DNA from: Marinifilum sp. D737
GTDB taxonomy: Bacteria; Bacteroidota; Bacteroidia; Bacteroidales; Marinifilaceae
Reading direction: 5' to 3'
Assembly (NCBI RefSeq): GCF_026672275.1
Contig: NZ_JANQCD010000006.1
Span: 102,115 to 166,114 of the forward strand
DNA length: 64,000 bases
Shown here: positions 34,320 to 45,328 of the stretch, in pieces
How the letters are laid out: each line of letters begins with the position of its first letter
Position numbering within the stretch: position 1 is the first letter of the stretch
Notes under the pieces: model-generated
Databases searched by the model: none
The model's input: only the letters and a program-made list of their open reading frames with translations
Told to the model about the DNA's origin: nothing
Position numbers and translations under genes: made by a program

Positions 34320-36701
34320 TTATTTGGTTAGTTCTAAGATTTGATTTTGATAAGGTGTTGGATAGGCAGAAATCCATACTTCAGGCTTGAAATCGAGATT
34401 TTCCTTTTCGAATCCCAAAACAAATACTTCAATCTCTTTTCCTTTCATATTTTTATTTAAGGGTAGGTAATAGGTGTAATTGCTATCTTTTTTAGCGTTC
34501 ACAAATTCCCAGGTATTGGATGGAAAGGATACACTTCTGTCAGGGCATCCAACCAGTTCCCCTGCTATTTTTGCGGCAGCATAGGCTCCCTCAACTCCAT
34601 GCTTCCCTTCAATAGCAATTGACAAGTAGCTCCCCTCAGGAATTTCATTCAGATTAAATTTTGCACTCCATGCCTTTTGGGCTTTTTTCCTGTTTGTATG
34701 TGCGAACAAGTTGGATGCTCTCCATTTGCTTCTATCCAACATCCGTCCATCCTTCCAGGCTTCAATTTCTACAATTCGTCCTGGCTGATCCCACAATCGG
34801 ATGTAACGAACTGATCCGTTGATATCAATTCTCATTTCTTCCCCTGCATAGTAAGTAAGTGTCTTCCAGTTTTTCAGGTCTGTAGAGACTTCAGCGTAAT
34901 TTCCTTCATCTTTCAATAGAGGTTGCAGCGAAAAATCATCAGGAACCCTAATCATTAACTGATCCACATCTGTGATTTCACCCAAATCAAGACGAAAACA
35001 TCCTCCCTCTACTTTTTGGTCGATATTGTATTTTCTGCTAGGCCAAAATCCTGTCTCCCTATCACCATCAAACAGGTTTTTATCCCATACTCCTCTTTCT
35101 ACAAAAACAGATTGATTAAAGAAAGCATCGCGAGCCTCCTGAACCTGAGGGATATTACTTGTTCCTGATCTCTCCAGTGAACGAACCTCCAGTGCATTGT
35201 TGTCGGCCGCATAACAGGTGGCCTCGTAGAGTGCCTTTGCATCCTGTGGAATTTCAAGCTCTGTTAAATCAGCCAATTTTCGGTGAGCTTTCTGCTTTAA
35301 GGCTTCTCCCTCAAACTTAAGCTTAAGCGACTTTCCTTTGAGTAACGAGGGAACTGACTTTCCATTGAGCTTTGCTGTGTTGTATTTGTCAGCATTCACA
35401 AGCTGAATTTTCGAATTGCTGCCAGGCATTCCCAACAGTTTGATAAGAGTAGATTTTCCGGGAACATTTCGTACCACCTCATACTCTGCACCTCTTACAC
35501 CAGGCTCATTGCAATGATTGGCTGTTGCCAAAATTAAGCAAGAGCGAAATGGTGCCACCTCCACTTCAATCTCACTCCCAGCCTGATAGGAGCCCAATAT
35601 TTTTTCCGTAGGGTGAAACTGACGTACTTCAATTTCTCCTTGGATATTCAGTCCAATCTCCTCATCTAGTTTTATCTTGTAAGTAACAGGTTCCCATGTC
35701 AAATTTCTTAGGGTTAGTAATCTGCTTGCCTTATCTCCTCTTGACACTGCAGATTTTCCATACTTCTCTTCGGGCAAAACCATTCCATTAACCAGAATTT
35801 TACCATACTTGCGATGCAGATTGTAAATTCTTGCCAGCTTGGCAAATTCCTCATCTTTCAACAACCATGGGTTGCCATAAATCTCAGGGGCCAGTATCAT
35901 ACTGCGGTTAAAAGCCTGAAGAATCAAATCATCATCCCAATAATCCAAACAGGAAGAAATACAAACCCCATGGTCTTCGGTTAATCTTTTCAAGCCTGGC
36001 ACTAATCCTCGTTCCAGGGCTCCCGCTCTGTGATGAGGAGCTGTGGTAGTATTGGATGTAAACACATCAATATAAGTTTCCTGTCCTCCCCATAAAAATG
36101 TTGTTGCATATGGTTTTCCTTTGTTCAATCCCAATCGGTGATTTAAAAGAATCAAGTCGGGACTATAGGTACGGCACTCCTGCATCATCTTTATAAAGGC
36201 ATCTTCCTTTTCCGGACGCAGAGGACCACATACCGCATCAAATTTAAAAAGTGCAAATTCATAATCTTTACAAAGACTCACCATCTGATTGATACGTACC
36301 TGTTTTTCTTCTTCACTCTCTCCAAAACCATCGGGTCCTCCCCATACTCCCAGTCGGGTTCCCATGGCCTTTGCCTTTTTATACATAGGGTCAAATCCAT
36401 TTGGAAACTGCTCTTTAAAGCGGTCTGAATAGATGCTCCCATAAAAGCGCTTTCCATCAATGGCTCCTGCATCAAAAGCATAAATATCCAAAATCATCCC
36501 ATACTCATCCTGAAGCCATTGGAAAAATTCCAGGTTGATTAAGGTATGCTCTTCAGTTGCTCCCTCGTTGGTATTGTTGATCCAGGAAAAATACTGGGCC
36601 TTTGATGGAGTTTGTTCACCAGCTCCCGGAAATACCTTTTCCTGTCCCATTGCATTTTGAATGAGACACCAGAAGACCATTGCTACAATTGTTCTTTTCA
36701 T
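34320..36701 (-). CDS. Large exported clan-D-like glycosidase of unknown family
   Basis: 793 residues. Signal peptide (TIVAMVFWCLIQNAMGQ). The N-terminal half is a TIM barrel with alpha-galactosidase-like strands: DIYAFDAGAI, GTRLGVWGGPDGF, FALFKFDAVCGPL (a nucleophile-type Asp) and ISSCLDYWDDDL (acid/base candidate). Then a beta-sandwich and, from about 560, a discoidin-like F5/8 type C domain (WDKNLFDGDRETGFWPSR, GGCFRLDLGEITDVDQLMIR) that could bind sugar. Placed in a PUL next to GH97. I cannot assign a CAZy family with confidence. It has the same orientation as GH97 and a 9-bp gap to it. Confidence 0.75.
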   Translation of the reverse strand: MKRTIVAMVFWCLIQNAMGQEKVFPGAGEQTPSKAQYFSWINNTNEGATEEHTLINLEFFQWLQDEYGMILDIYAFDAGAIDGKRFYGSIYSDRFKEQFPNGFDPMYKKAKAMGTRLGVWGGPDGFGESEEEKQVRINQMVSLCKDYEFALFKFDAVCGPLRPEKEDAFIKMMQECRTYSPDLILLNHRLGLNKGKPYATTFLWGGQETYIDVFTSNTTTAPHHRAGALERGLVPGLKRLTEDHGVCISSCLDYWDDDLILQAFNRSMILAPEIYGNPWLLKDEEFAKLARIYNLHRKYGKILVNGMVLPEEKYGKSAVSRGDKASRLLTLRNLTWEPVTYKIKLDEEIGLNIQGEIEVRQFHPTEKILGSYQAGSEIEVEVAPFRSCLILATANHCNEPGVRGAEYEVVRNVPGKSTLIKLLGMPGSNSKIQLVNADKYNTAKLNGKSVPSLLKGKSLKLKFEGEALKQKAHRKLADLTELEIPQDAKALYEATCYAADNNALEVRSLERSGTSNIPQVQEARDAFFNQSVFVERGVWDKNLFDGDRETGFWPSRKYNIDQKVEGGCFRLDLGEITDVDQLMIRVPDDFSLQPLLKDEGNYAEVSTDLKNWKTLTYYAGEEMRIDINGSVRYIRLWDQPGRIVEIEAWKDGRMLDRSKWRASNLFAHTNRKKAQKAWSAKFNLNEIPEGSYLSIAIEGKHGVEGAYAAAKIAGELVGCPDRSVSFPSNTWEFVNAKKDSNYTYYLPLNKNMKGKEIEVFVLGFEKENLDFKPEVWISAYPTPYQNQILELTK

Positions 36702-37068
36702 TTGATTATAATTTGTCTACAGTTGCCAGATGAAAATTTTAATCATGCACCTGTGTGCAATTTTTTAATTAAAATTTACCTTTTCGTTTCATCTGTTTAT
36801 TATTTTTTCCATTAGTCAGATGGTCCCGATAACCATCGGGATTACCATTCGCAAATAATTATTCTCGTGTGAATCCCAATAGCTATCAGGGTAATAATTA
36901 TTTACTTATGGACGTTTCTTATTAAATTCATTTTTCATGCCCTGGATTCATGCACTGTCTTTTCCAAGACATCTCCTTAAGTGATTGAAACCAATTCTAT
37001 ATTCAATCATTTTAGAGCTAAGTATTTGTTAAACATTCCCGGAGAAAATTCTCCGGGAATAAATGGTT
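36702..37068 (-). other. Intergenic region with hairpins (PUL)
   Basis: Holds TTCCCGGAG/CTCCGGGAA (37036-37059) just after the susD stop, likely a terminator or processing hairpin, plus CCCGAT/ATCGGG (about 36823-36841) and ATAATTATT/AATAATTAT (36855-36902). It separates susCD from the two hydrolase genes. Confidence 0.6.
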
Positions 37069-38703
37069 TTACCATCCAGGGTTTTGTTCTAAATGTGAAA
37101 TATCTATTTCTGTTTGTGGAATAGGCCACAGGTAGTGTTTATTTGGGTTAAAAGTGCGTTCCCCCCATGACAGAGTCACCTCTGCTCCAGAGTTTGGATC
37201 GATATATGTAAGCCCTTCAGGTACTCCAGGCATTACATTTTCAGCTATTTTCCATCTGCGAATATCCATAAGACGCAGACCTTCAAAAGCCAACTCCACT
37301 CTACGTTCACGGCGCACAATGGTACGCAGTTGTTCTTTGGATTTGCCTGTGGTAATCAAAGGCATATTTACATCCGGGCGCTGACGCACTTCGTTAATGG
37401 CATCATAAACTGACTGATCGATATCATCATTCTCTATTTTCGCTTCAGCATAAGTTAATAATATTTCAGCATATCGAATCAAAATAAAGTGTATGGCTCC
37501 ATTCCAATAATCTCCGTTATCAATATCATCTTCGGAAATGTACTTCAGCCAGTTGTAACCTGTTGCTGTTTTGTTCCATTGTCCTCCTGTGCCATCGGTC
37601 AAATCATCGCCTGCAATAATGTTTTTCCCAGGATAAGTTGCTCCGGGAATGGAATTAAAAACACCACCACGCCAGTCATGACCAGGGTAAAGAATAGAGT
37701 GAGTCAAGCGTGGATCACGATTTGCATATGGTTTGTTTGGATCGAATAATGGTGATACATCAATTGTGTTACCATCGGTACATTCGTAAGTATCAACCAA
37801 TGATTGCAAAGGACAACCACTACTCCAACCTCCTACAGAGTTAGGACCATAATTCTGCAAAGTGAAATTCCATTGTTTCTCGTGCATTTCCTGCAGGTCG
37901 AAAATCACCTCTGAATTGTTAATCCCTTTATAGGTAAACATTTCCTGATAGCTTGGATAGATGTTATAAACCGCCAAATCCATAACCTCTTTGGCAGCAA
38001 GGGCTGCTTCTCCCCACTTTTCCTGGTAGAGCAAGATGCGGGCTTTTAGTGAAAGTGCAGCACCTTTGGTTACTCGTCCAAGATTATCACTGGAATATGA
38101 GGTTGGAAGATCGGTTGCTGCTGCAGTAAGGTCAGCAATCATTGCATCAAGAATTGTTTGCTTTGCTGTTCTTGTGCTTTCAGCAGCTTCATCAGGCGTT
38201 AAACTATTGGTTATATATGGTACATCCCCAAACAGGTAAACCAAATCAAAATAGAAATAGGCTCTTAGAAATTTTGCCTCTGCCAATAAACGAGCCTTTT
38301 TCTCAGCATTTATATCGCTTACACCCTCAGCACCTTCAAATATTCTGTTTACTCTTTGAATGCCTCTGTATCGCTCTCTCCAACGATGTTCCACATACCA
38401 ATCGTAAGCAGAAGCCGTTCCGTCTGCCAAACGAAATCCGGCATTCCATGAATGATGATCCAGAGCATTATCGGTTAAGTTTTCAATGCGCAACAAATCT
38501 GTTGAATATCCATAAGTTGTTTCCCAGCTGTTAAAACCAATTGATGCATAAACCGCATTCACTGCATATACCAAATCTTTCTCTTGCGTAAAGAAGTTTG
38601 TTGATGATACCTGGTCGCTAGGTGAGCGCTCCAGAAAATCCTCGCTACAGCCTGCTAAAACAAATAGTAAAGCACAGGCCAAACCAATTATATTATTTTT
38701 CAT
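37069..38703 (-). CDS. SusD/RagB-type outer-membrane glycan-binding lipoprotein
   Basis: 544 residues. Lipoprotein signal with lipobox LAGC (Cys near 19), then the SusD fold: FLERSPSDQVSSTNFF, TPR-like helices (KARLLAEAKFLRAYFYFDLV, KARILLYQEKWGEAA), and the C-terminal SusD pattern FILIRYAEILLTYAEAK and LAFEGLRLMDIRRWK. It captures glycans at the cell surface and passes them to SusC. 42 bp after susC; the order is the hallmark of a PUL. Confidence 0.96.
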   Translation of the reverse strand: MKNNIIGLACALLFVLAGCSEDFLERSPSDQVSSTNFFTQEKDLVYAVNAVYASIGFNSWETTYGYSTDLLRIENLTDNALDHHSWNAGFRLADGTASAYDWYVEHRWRERYRGIQRVNRIFEGAEGVSDINAEKKARLLAEAKFLRAYFYFDLVYLFGDVPYITNSLTPDEAAESTRTAKQTILDAMIADLTAAATDLPTSYSSDNLGRVTKGAALSLKARILLYQEKWGEAALAAKEVMDLAVYNIYPSYQEMFTYKGINNSEVIFDLQEMHEKQWNFTLQNYGPNSVGGWSSGCPLQSLVDTYECTDGNTIDVSPLFDPNKPYANRDPRLTHSILYPGHDWRGGVFNSIPGATYPGKNIIAGDDLTDGTGGQWNKTATGYNWLKYISEDDIDNGDYWNGAIHFILIRYAEILLTYAEAKIENDDIDQSVYDAINEVRQRPDVNMPLITTGKSKEQLRTIVRRERRVELAFEGLRLMDIRRWKIAENVMPGVPEGLTYIDPNSGAEVTLSWGERTFNPNKHYLWPIPQTEIDISHLEQNPGW

Positions 38704-38745
38704 CTATATAATATTTTTCAAGTTAAACTAATCAATAAACCACAT

Positions 38746-41700
38746 CTAGAAACGAAGCTGTACTCCCATAGTGTAGGTAGATACCGGAGGATAATAATTT
38801 GGTCTTCCGTCATAGGTTTCTGGATCCAATCCCGATTCCACATCTGTAATTGTGAACAGATTGGTTCCTCCAATGTAAAACCTCATCTTATCGATATTCC
38901 ATTTCTCCAAAACAGATTTTGGAAGAGAATAACCAATTTGAAGATTCTTCAGTCTTAGGTAAGAAGCATCTCTTAGCCAGAAATCACTATATAAATAATT
39001 GTTTTTGTTCGAAGCAGCTTCTAATCTTGGGAAGGATGCATCAGTATTTTCAGGAGTCCATCGATCCAATACTCTTTTGGTTGTGAAAATCTCATACGCA
39101 GGTCCTTCGTTTGGAGCACCATAGAAATAGTTTTCAGCTTTCATTACACCTTGCATAAAAGCAGAGCAATCAAATCCTTTGTATTCCATGTAAAGGTTAA
39201 AACCAACACTGTAACGCGGAATGGAAGAACCAATTACCTTACGGTCTTCATCATTAATTTCACCATCACCATTCTGATCAACCAGTTTAATATCACCTGG
39301 CTTTAGCTGCGATTGATTTGGTTGGCTTGCATGATTATCAATCTCTTCCTGAGACTGGAACAAACCATCTGATTCATATCCGTAAAATGCATTCACAGAT
39401 TCCCCTTCTTTCAATATGGTCCATCCGCTTATGGAAGGTTCATTACCGGCAAAATCTACCAACTCATTTTTTACATCAGAGATATTGAAACCTATTGAGT
39501 AATTAAAGTCATTAATATGATTTCGGTGGGTTACAGAAAGCTCCCATCCTGTATTGCGAACTTTCCCGGCATTGGTTTCCGATGCTCCCAAGCCTGTCAG
39601 GTAAGAAATAGGCAATACCAGCAATACATCCTTTGTATCTTTCTGATACCAGTCGGCAACCACTTCCAGTTTGTTGTTGAATAAGGTCAGATCAAAGCCA
39701 AAATCAATCATTTCAGTAGTTTCCCAGGTAATATCGGTATTTGCATAGTACCACTGAGCATATCCATTTACTTCCGAATCATTAAAGTTGTATGGGAAAT
39801 CGGCATAAACTGTAGAGGTAAATTTATAGTAACCAATATTCTGATTTCCCAGCTGTCCCCAGCTTCCTCTCAACTTCAGGTTATCTACAAAGTCTAATGA
39901 AGTCATGAAATCTTCTTCGGACATTCTCCATCCTGCTGAGAAAGATGGAAAAACACCCCATTTGTTTCCTTTCGCAAAACGAGATGAACCATCGTAACGG
40001 ATGTTTCCTTCCAATAAATATTTGCCTTTATAGGAGTAGTTCACTCTTCCCAGGTAAGAAAGCAATGCCCAATCTTCCTGGTACCCCTTATTGGTTTGTC
40101 CTTCGGCATCACCAGTGTTTAGCTCCACGTAATCATCGCTGTAGATATTGGTTCTTTCACCTTTAATTACGTAAGCTTTATTCTCGGTTACATCAATACC
40201 TGTTAGTACATGAAATGAATGATCTCCGAATGTTTTGTTATAATCCAACAAAGCTTTAAAATTGATTTCCTGCTGGTTCCAACGTCCGTCTACCAGTTTA
40301 CTTGGTGTCCACCTGTGAACTATTTCTTCAGGATTTTCAGGATTCCTGAAATCATAGGCTGCAGTATAATATTTATACCTGTTGTTAATGCTTTTATAGG
40401 AAAGATCCGATCGTAGGGTTAATCCACTCAACACTTCCAAATCAGCACCAATTTTAAAGTTAAGAGCCTCTTTGTTTTCTTCATTCATTCCTCCTACTTC
40501 CAAACATGCCAACGCGTTGGTATTGTCCTTGTTTAATCCATAAACTCCATTAGGATGTTTCAGTATTGTAACTGGTGAAGTACCTACAATTGCACCTATG
40601 GCACTATTCATCCTGTTTGGTCTTTCATTGTCTCTTCGGTTAAAGGAAACATCGGCTCTTACTTTAAAGTTATCTTTGACCTGAAAGTCTGTATTCAAAC
40701 GAAAACCAAAACGCTCCGATTCCACATTTTTCAGCATTCCGTCTTGCTTCATGTGGTTTAGAGACAATGCAATTTTCGACTTCTCATTTCCACCGCTAAT
40801 TCGAACAGATTGGTTAAAAACCGGTGCAGTTTCAAACAGCTCCTCGAATAAATTCACATATGGATAATTTATCGGGTCGTTTCCTTCCACTGTCTTCTGA
40901 ATGTATTCCTGCGAGTATTTAGGGTTCATACCAGCATTTACCAACGCCTCGTTCACCAGGTTCAGATAATCTTCAGCACCAACCAATTCAGGCAAGGTTG
41001 CCGGGGTTTGCCATCCATAGTATCCATTGTAATCTATCTTGTATCCACCTTCTTTGCCTCGTTTTGTGGTGATAAGAATAACACCATTGGCAGCTTTTGC
41101 ACCATAAATGGATGAAGATGCAGCATCTTTCAGTATGGATACACTTTCGATATCATTTGGATTCACATCACTTAATGGCATTTCAATCCCATCTACCAAC
41201 ACCAATGGTGCAAGTTTAGAAGGATTATCTGGATCCGGAATCGTAGCAATACCACGAATATTGATCTTTAGATCTTCCTCTCCGGGAGCTCCTCCACGAT
41301 CTACAATCGTAACACCAGTTGAAACTCCCTGAAGTGCCTGTCTGGCATCGGTCATAGGTTTCTTCACCATTTCGTCTCCTTTCACGGCAGAAACAGAACC
41401 GGTAAGATTGGCTTTCTTTTGAGTTCCATATCCAACCACTACTACCTCTTCTAATCCCATTACATCTTCTTCAAGCGTAACATTAATGGTGCTTTGATTT
41501 GCCACTGCAAGCTCCTGATTAAGATAGCCAATAAAAGTGAATACGAGCACTGCATCATCCGATACATTCAGTTTGTAGTTCCCGTCAAAATCAGTAATTG
41601 TTCCCGTTGTGGTTCCCTTAATAATGATGTTTACACCAATTAAGGCTTCACCATTTTTATCTACCACCTTACCTTCCACCAGTTTTTCCTGGTTTTGTTT

Positions 41701-41850
41701 TGCAGTTATAACTGCCTCTTCATAACCGGATGAAGCAAATGCCGGAGTGACCGTAAGTAATGATACACTGCAACACAAGCCTGTAATCCATAAAAAACGT
41801 TTTTTTAGCAAAGAGCTTTGCCTTGCCAAACTTCCTGTGATTTTTTTCAT
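38746..41850 (-). CDS. SusC/RagA TonB-dependent outer-membrane transporter
   Basis: 1034 residues. Signal peptide, a carboxypeptidase-D-like extension (EGKVVDKNGEALIGVNII, then FDGNYKL), the TonB-box/plug start EEVVVVGYGTQKKANLTGSV, the plug motif PLVLVDGIEM and SIYGAKAANGVILITTKRG, then a 22-strand barrel ending in VSTYTMGVQLRF with terminal Phe. It imports oligosaccharides with TonB energy. First structural gene of the PUL, probably switched on by the regulator upstream. Confidence 0.96.
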   Translation of the reverse strand: MKKITGSLARQSSLLKKRFLWITGLCCSVSLLTVTPAFASSGYEEAVITAKQNQEKLVEGKVVDKNGEALIGVNIIIKGTTTGTITDFDGNYKLNVSDDAVLVFTFIGYLNQELAVANQSTINVTLEEDVMGLEEVVVVGYGTQKKANLTGSVSAVKGDEMVKKPMTDARQALQGVSTGVTIVDRGGAPGEEDLKINIRGIATIPDPDNPSKLAPLVLVDGIEMPLSDVNPNDIESVSILKDAASSSIYGAKAANGVILITTKRGKEGGYKIDYNGYYGWQTPATLPELVGAEDYLNLVNEALVNAGMNPKYSQEYIQKTVEGNDPINYPYVNLFEELFETAPVFNQSVRISGGNEKSKIALSLNHMKQDGMLKNVESERFGFRLNTDFQVKDNFKVRADVSFNRRDNERPNRMNSAIGAIVGTSPVTILKHPNGVYGLNKDNTNALACLEVGGMNEENKEALNFKIGADLEVLSGLTLRSDLSYKSINNRYKYYTAAYDFRNPENPEEIVHRWTPSKLVDGRWNQQEINFKALLDYNKTFGDHSFHVLTGIDVTENKAYVIKGERTNIYSDDYVELNTGDAEGQTNKGYQEDWALLSYLGRVNYSYKGKYLLEGNIRYDGSSRFAKGNKWGVFPSFSAGWRMSEEDFMTSLDFVDNLKLRGSWGQLGNQNIGYYKFTSTVYADFPYNFNDSEVNGYAQWYYANTDITWETTEMIDFGFDLTLFNNKLEVVADWYQKDTKDVLLVLPISYLTGLGASETNAGKVRNTGWELSVTHRNHINDFNYSIGFNISDVKNELVDFAGNEPSISGWTILKEGESVNAFYGYESDGLFQSQEEIDNHASQPNQSQLKPGDIKLVDQNGDGEINDEDRKVIGSSIPRYSVGFNLYMEYKGFDCSAFMQGVMKAENYFYGAPNEGPAYEIFTTKRVLDRWTPENTDASFPRLEAASNKNNYLYSDFWLRDASYLRLKNLQIGYSLPKSVLEKWNIDKMRFYIGGTNLFTITDVESGLDPETYDGRPNYYPPVSTYTMGVQLRF

Positions 41851-42267
41851 AAATTTTCAGTTGGGTTAAAAATTAATAATTGCTTTTCACAAGGGAAGGT
41901 GGGAGCATCCCTGGCTCATTTAACTTGTCATTTTCATTCTGTAGGAATGATTCAAACAAGCAAACAAAGTCAAACATTGACTTGTCCAAAACAACTAAAA
42001 ACAGGGCATTACAGCTTGTAAAAGCTGACCAAAATTCTGTACAGAATGACCAATTCGCCTTAAAATCACGGGATTTTAAGAAAGGTTAACTTAGAAATCA
42101 GGAAACAGAAACAAAACAGGCTTCTCCTTGTCGGCTCCACGAAAGTTTTCGGCCTTTCTTTGTTGTCTTTTTTTATTGGTCATCCGAACTCTAGTCGGGA
42201 GACCAAAGGGAATTATGCTTTGGTTTTCAATTCCCCTCTTGAGAGGGGATAAAGGGGAGTGTTTAAA
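41851..42267. other. 417-bp gap between susC and its regulator
   Basis: Contains a hairpin CCCCTCTTGAGAGGGG (about 42233-42248) and ACCAAAG/CTTTGGT (about 42201-42223), and a fragment ATCCGAACTCTAGTCGG (42182-42198) that matches the core of the window-end repeat. The susC promoter should lie here; no box is certain. Confidence 0.5.
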
Positions 42268-44919
42268 CTAATGTACTTTTTCGGGTGTACAAGAAAGCAT
42301 GTTGTAATGCTCCTTGTATTCCGATGGAGCAATGCCAAACTGTTGTTTAAAGCATCGTGTAAAGTAAGAAGGCGAATTGAATCCTACTTCGTAGGCGATT
42401 TCATTGACACTTTGTTTTGCCTCAATTAATAATTGTGCGGATTTTCTCAAACGAACGAAACGAATCAGTTCATTGGGTGACAGATCGGTAAATTTCTTCA
42501 ACTTGCGGTAGAAGTTCGATTTGCTCATTTGTATTCCCAGGTACAGCTCATTCACGCCAAAAGAATTATCGGAAAGATGCTCTTCAATTAGGATTAGGGC
42601 TTTTTGCATGAACTCGTCCTGAGTCCATTCCCTGTAGATTTTATCTTCCGGTGTCTCAACTGGTTCTTCTTCCTCAATTGCTGAAGCCAAGTCTGCTTTT
42701 CTTGTCTTCCAATACCAAAAAGCAATACCTGCCAATGCAATCAGAATAATTCCCCACAAGCTTAGCACAGTATTCAGGGAACGCTTGATCTGGAAATGGA
42801 ATGATTTAAAATTGTCATTCATGATTCCATCTGCATTGATTGCAGCAATATCCAATTGATATGAACCTCTGTCCAGATTGGAAAAATCCAATACAGCCTT
42901 GTCTCCCGGCAGATAATTCCAACTTGAATCGGGATGAAAGAACCGATAAGCGAGTCCATTTTCTTCCTGATGATTATAGGAGTAGTTGTATACATTAAAT
43001 ATGGATGCTTCCTTTTTCGCTCCCTGTTCTACTTTAAACATTGGCTTTGGAAGGTAGCTGCTTGCCTTAGGATTAATTGAAACCACTCCATCATTGCTAC
43101 CCCAGTAAAATTCACCATCCAGAGCTTGCAATAGCTTAGCATGATTAAAACTATTCGCTTTAGATCCTCCTACAATTTGATAGCTGGCAAAAAGTTTGGT
43201 TTGCGGATCGAATCGATAAATCCCCATTCGGGATCCCAACCAAAAACTCCCCTCCTCGTCCTTACGCAGAGATGTAAACTCGATTACCTTCTTTGCCGGA
43301 TTGTAAAATACAGGCTTCGCATTCACATTTGGCAGAAATGCCACTCCTTTACCTGTAGCAAGCCATACCTCACCATTATTCGCAATGTGAAAGTCTGAAA
43401 CTTCAGTCCCAAACTCCAATTTCTGCTGATTGAAGTAAAGCTCCATTCTATAGGATAGAATCCACTGATTACCCAAGGAATCGAGGGCAAAATTAATGGA
43501 AGGTACAGAATCTAATTTCGAAAAATTATCATCATCAAATCCATAAACAAAGGTCCCTTTAGAAGAGCAGATGTACAAATTCTCATTAAAGCGCTTCAAA
43601 GCATAGATGTAGTCATTTTTTGCCAGGCCCGTTTCTTTGGAGAACAATTGTCCTGATGCAACTACCTGTGTATTACCGCCTGCTGCTACCAATGTGGTAA
43701 TGATGCCCATATGCCTTGTTCCCACATAAAGCTTGTCCTTGTACTGCAAGATGGCTTCCACATACAAGTCATTCAAATTCCCGGGAAAAATTGGCACTGA
43801 GCTTAAATACTGCTTTTTCCTATCCAGATAGTACAAGCCTTTGCCTGAAGTTCCAACCCAAACTCTCCCCTTCTCGTTCTGAAAGAGTGCATTGACATAA
43901 CCTGCTTCTGGCTCTCCATCCTGAATATCACTTTTGTATTTTTTATAGGTTATCGTTTTTCTGTCTATTCTATCCAGTCCGGCTCTATTGGTACCGATCC
44001 ATACCGATCCGGAATGATCCTTAAACAGCACATTGATTTGAGCATCGTAAAAGTCATTGAAAATCTCATTGTCCCTGTTGATGTAATCCTTTAAGGCATA
44101 CTTTTCTCCTTCTTTGTATACCTGTTGAATGAATTCACCAAAAGTTCCCAATAGTATTTCATTGTGTTGAGAGATGTTCATTGAGGAAAAGGAGCCTTTT
44201 ATTACAGGTACCAGCTTTTCTTCCTGCATAAGCCATAGCGCATTTTCGGTAAGTATTACAGGTTCTTCCTCATTCAAGAATGAAATCGCCTTTACTGATT
44301 CATCTTGCAGTTCAGGATAGCTTCTGTTTAGTACCAGCAAGGAGTCTGAACTCAATTCTGCCTGCCAAACTCCGCTACCAGCAGTTCCCAACAGTAAGTT
44401 TCCCTCAGGCGTAATCTGCTTGCAAGTAACCGAATGATCAAATCGCTTCATGCCAATCCTGTTCTGATCATCCCATTCATAAATTCCTGATTTTGTACTG
44501 ATATAGCTTCTGTTATGGATTTTAAACAGAGCGGTAAGCATCGAAAAGTCTCCCGGAACATCAAGCTTTTGGTATTGTTTACTTGAGATAGAAAATAAAT
44601 AACTGCCATTACTTGTTCCCAAAAGGAGTTGATCTTTATGGATCTGATCGATTAAAGTAATGGGATATCCCATGAAGGAATCCGTAATTGGATGGGAAGC
44701 AAATACAAGTCCATTGTATGAACTTAAACCTTCTAAGGTTCCAAACCACATTCCTCCTGTGGAATCCTGAAAAATAGAATAAATGGTGTTGTTAACAATA
44801 CCGTGTTCGGTGGTAAATTTGCTTAACTTTTGAAAATAATTTGTCGCTTGAAGCTGAAGCGTACAACTCAAGAGAAATATAAAAAAACAAGTTACAATCC
44901 TTCTTTGCATCCCAATCAT
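42268..44919 (-). CDS. SusR-like membrane regulator: propeller sensor fused to AraC HTH
   Basis: 883 residues. Signal peptide (MQRRIVTCFFIFLLSC), two seven-bladed-type reg_prop repeats (STGGMWFGTLEGLSSYNG, SVWIGTNRAGLDRI, RVWVGTSGKGLYYL), a Y_Y_Y domain near 640-705, a TM helix (VLSLWGIILIALAGIAFWYW), and a C-terminal AraC HTH (LGIQMSKSNFYRKLKKFTDL, VNEIAYEVGFNSPSYFTRCF). Unlike hybrid two-component regulators it has no kinase or receiver domain; the periplasmic sensor acts directly on the HTH, as in SusR. It controls the adjacent susCD/GH genes. Confidence 0.92.
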   Translation of the reverse strand: MIGMQRRIVTCFFIFLLSCTLQLQATNYFQKLSKFTTEHGIVNNTIYSIFQDSTGGMWFGTLEGLSSYNGLVFASHPITDSFMGYPITLIDQIHKDQLLLGTSNGSYLFSISSKQYQKLDVPGDFSMLTALFKIHNRSYISTKSGIYEWDDQNRIGMKRFDHSVTCKQITPEGNLLLGTAGSGVWQAELSSDSLLVLNRSYPELQDESVKAISFLNEEEPVILTENALWLMQEEKLVPVIKGSFSSMNISQHNEILLGTFGEFIQQVYKEGEKYALKDYINRDNEIFNDFYDAQINVLFKDHSGSVWIGTNRAGLDRIDRKTITYKKYKSDIQDGEPEAGYVNALFQNEKGRVWVGTSGKGLYYLDRKKQYLSSVPIFPGNLNDLYVEAILQYKDKLYVGTRHMGIITTLVAAGGNTQVVASGQLFSKETGLAKNDYIYALKRFNENLYICSSKGTFVYGFDDDNFSKLDSVPSINFALDSLGNQWILSYRMELYFNQQKLEFGTEVSDFHIANNGEVWLATGKGVAFLPNVNAKPVFYNPAKKVIEFTSLRKDEEGSFWLGSRMGIYRFDPQTKLFASYQIVGGSKANSFNHAKLLQALDGEFYWGSNDGVVSINPKASSYLPKPMFKVEQGAKKEASIFNVYNYSYNHQEENGLAYRFFHPDSSWNYLPGDKAVLDFSNLDRGSYQLDIAAINADGIMNDNFKSFHFQIKRSLNTVLSLWGIILIALAGIAFWYWKTRKADLASAIEEEEPVETPEDKIYREWTQDEFMQKALILIEEHLSDNSFGVNELYLGIQMSKSNFYRKLKKFTDLSPNELIRFVRLRKSAQLLIEAKQSVNEIAYEVGFNSPSYFTRCFKQQFGIAPSEYKEHYNMLSCTPEKVH

Positions 44920-45328
44920 TTACTAAAATTCAAAGATAGAAAAAACAAGAGTGGCTCCCAATCTCCCACATTGTATAACCACTCTTGCCACGCATCTAAA
45001 TTTAAAATATCTGAATCATTTACTACCAGTTTCAAATGCATATAAACCAAAAATCAACTAGTAATATCTGATCAAAGCATTAGATTGAGACTACCAACCC
45101 CAATCATAATACTTGTGTAAAACAAGCAAAAACAAAGGCTTTTCGCTTGCACAATATGACCAAAAAAGAGTATAAACTGACCAAAGAATCGATTTGTGGC
45201 AAGAATGCATCGAAGAACAAGAAAATAATTATAGAAATGGTTTTTTAATGATTCTCATTGGCGGATTTAGAAATAGTTTTTTTATTTATTTTAGTAATCT
45301 TACTACCTATAAAAGTAAACTATATGTT

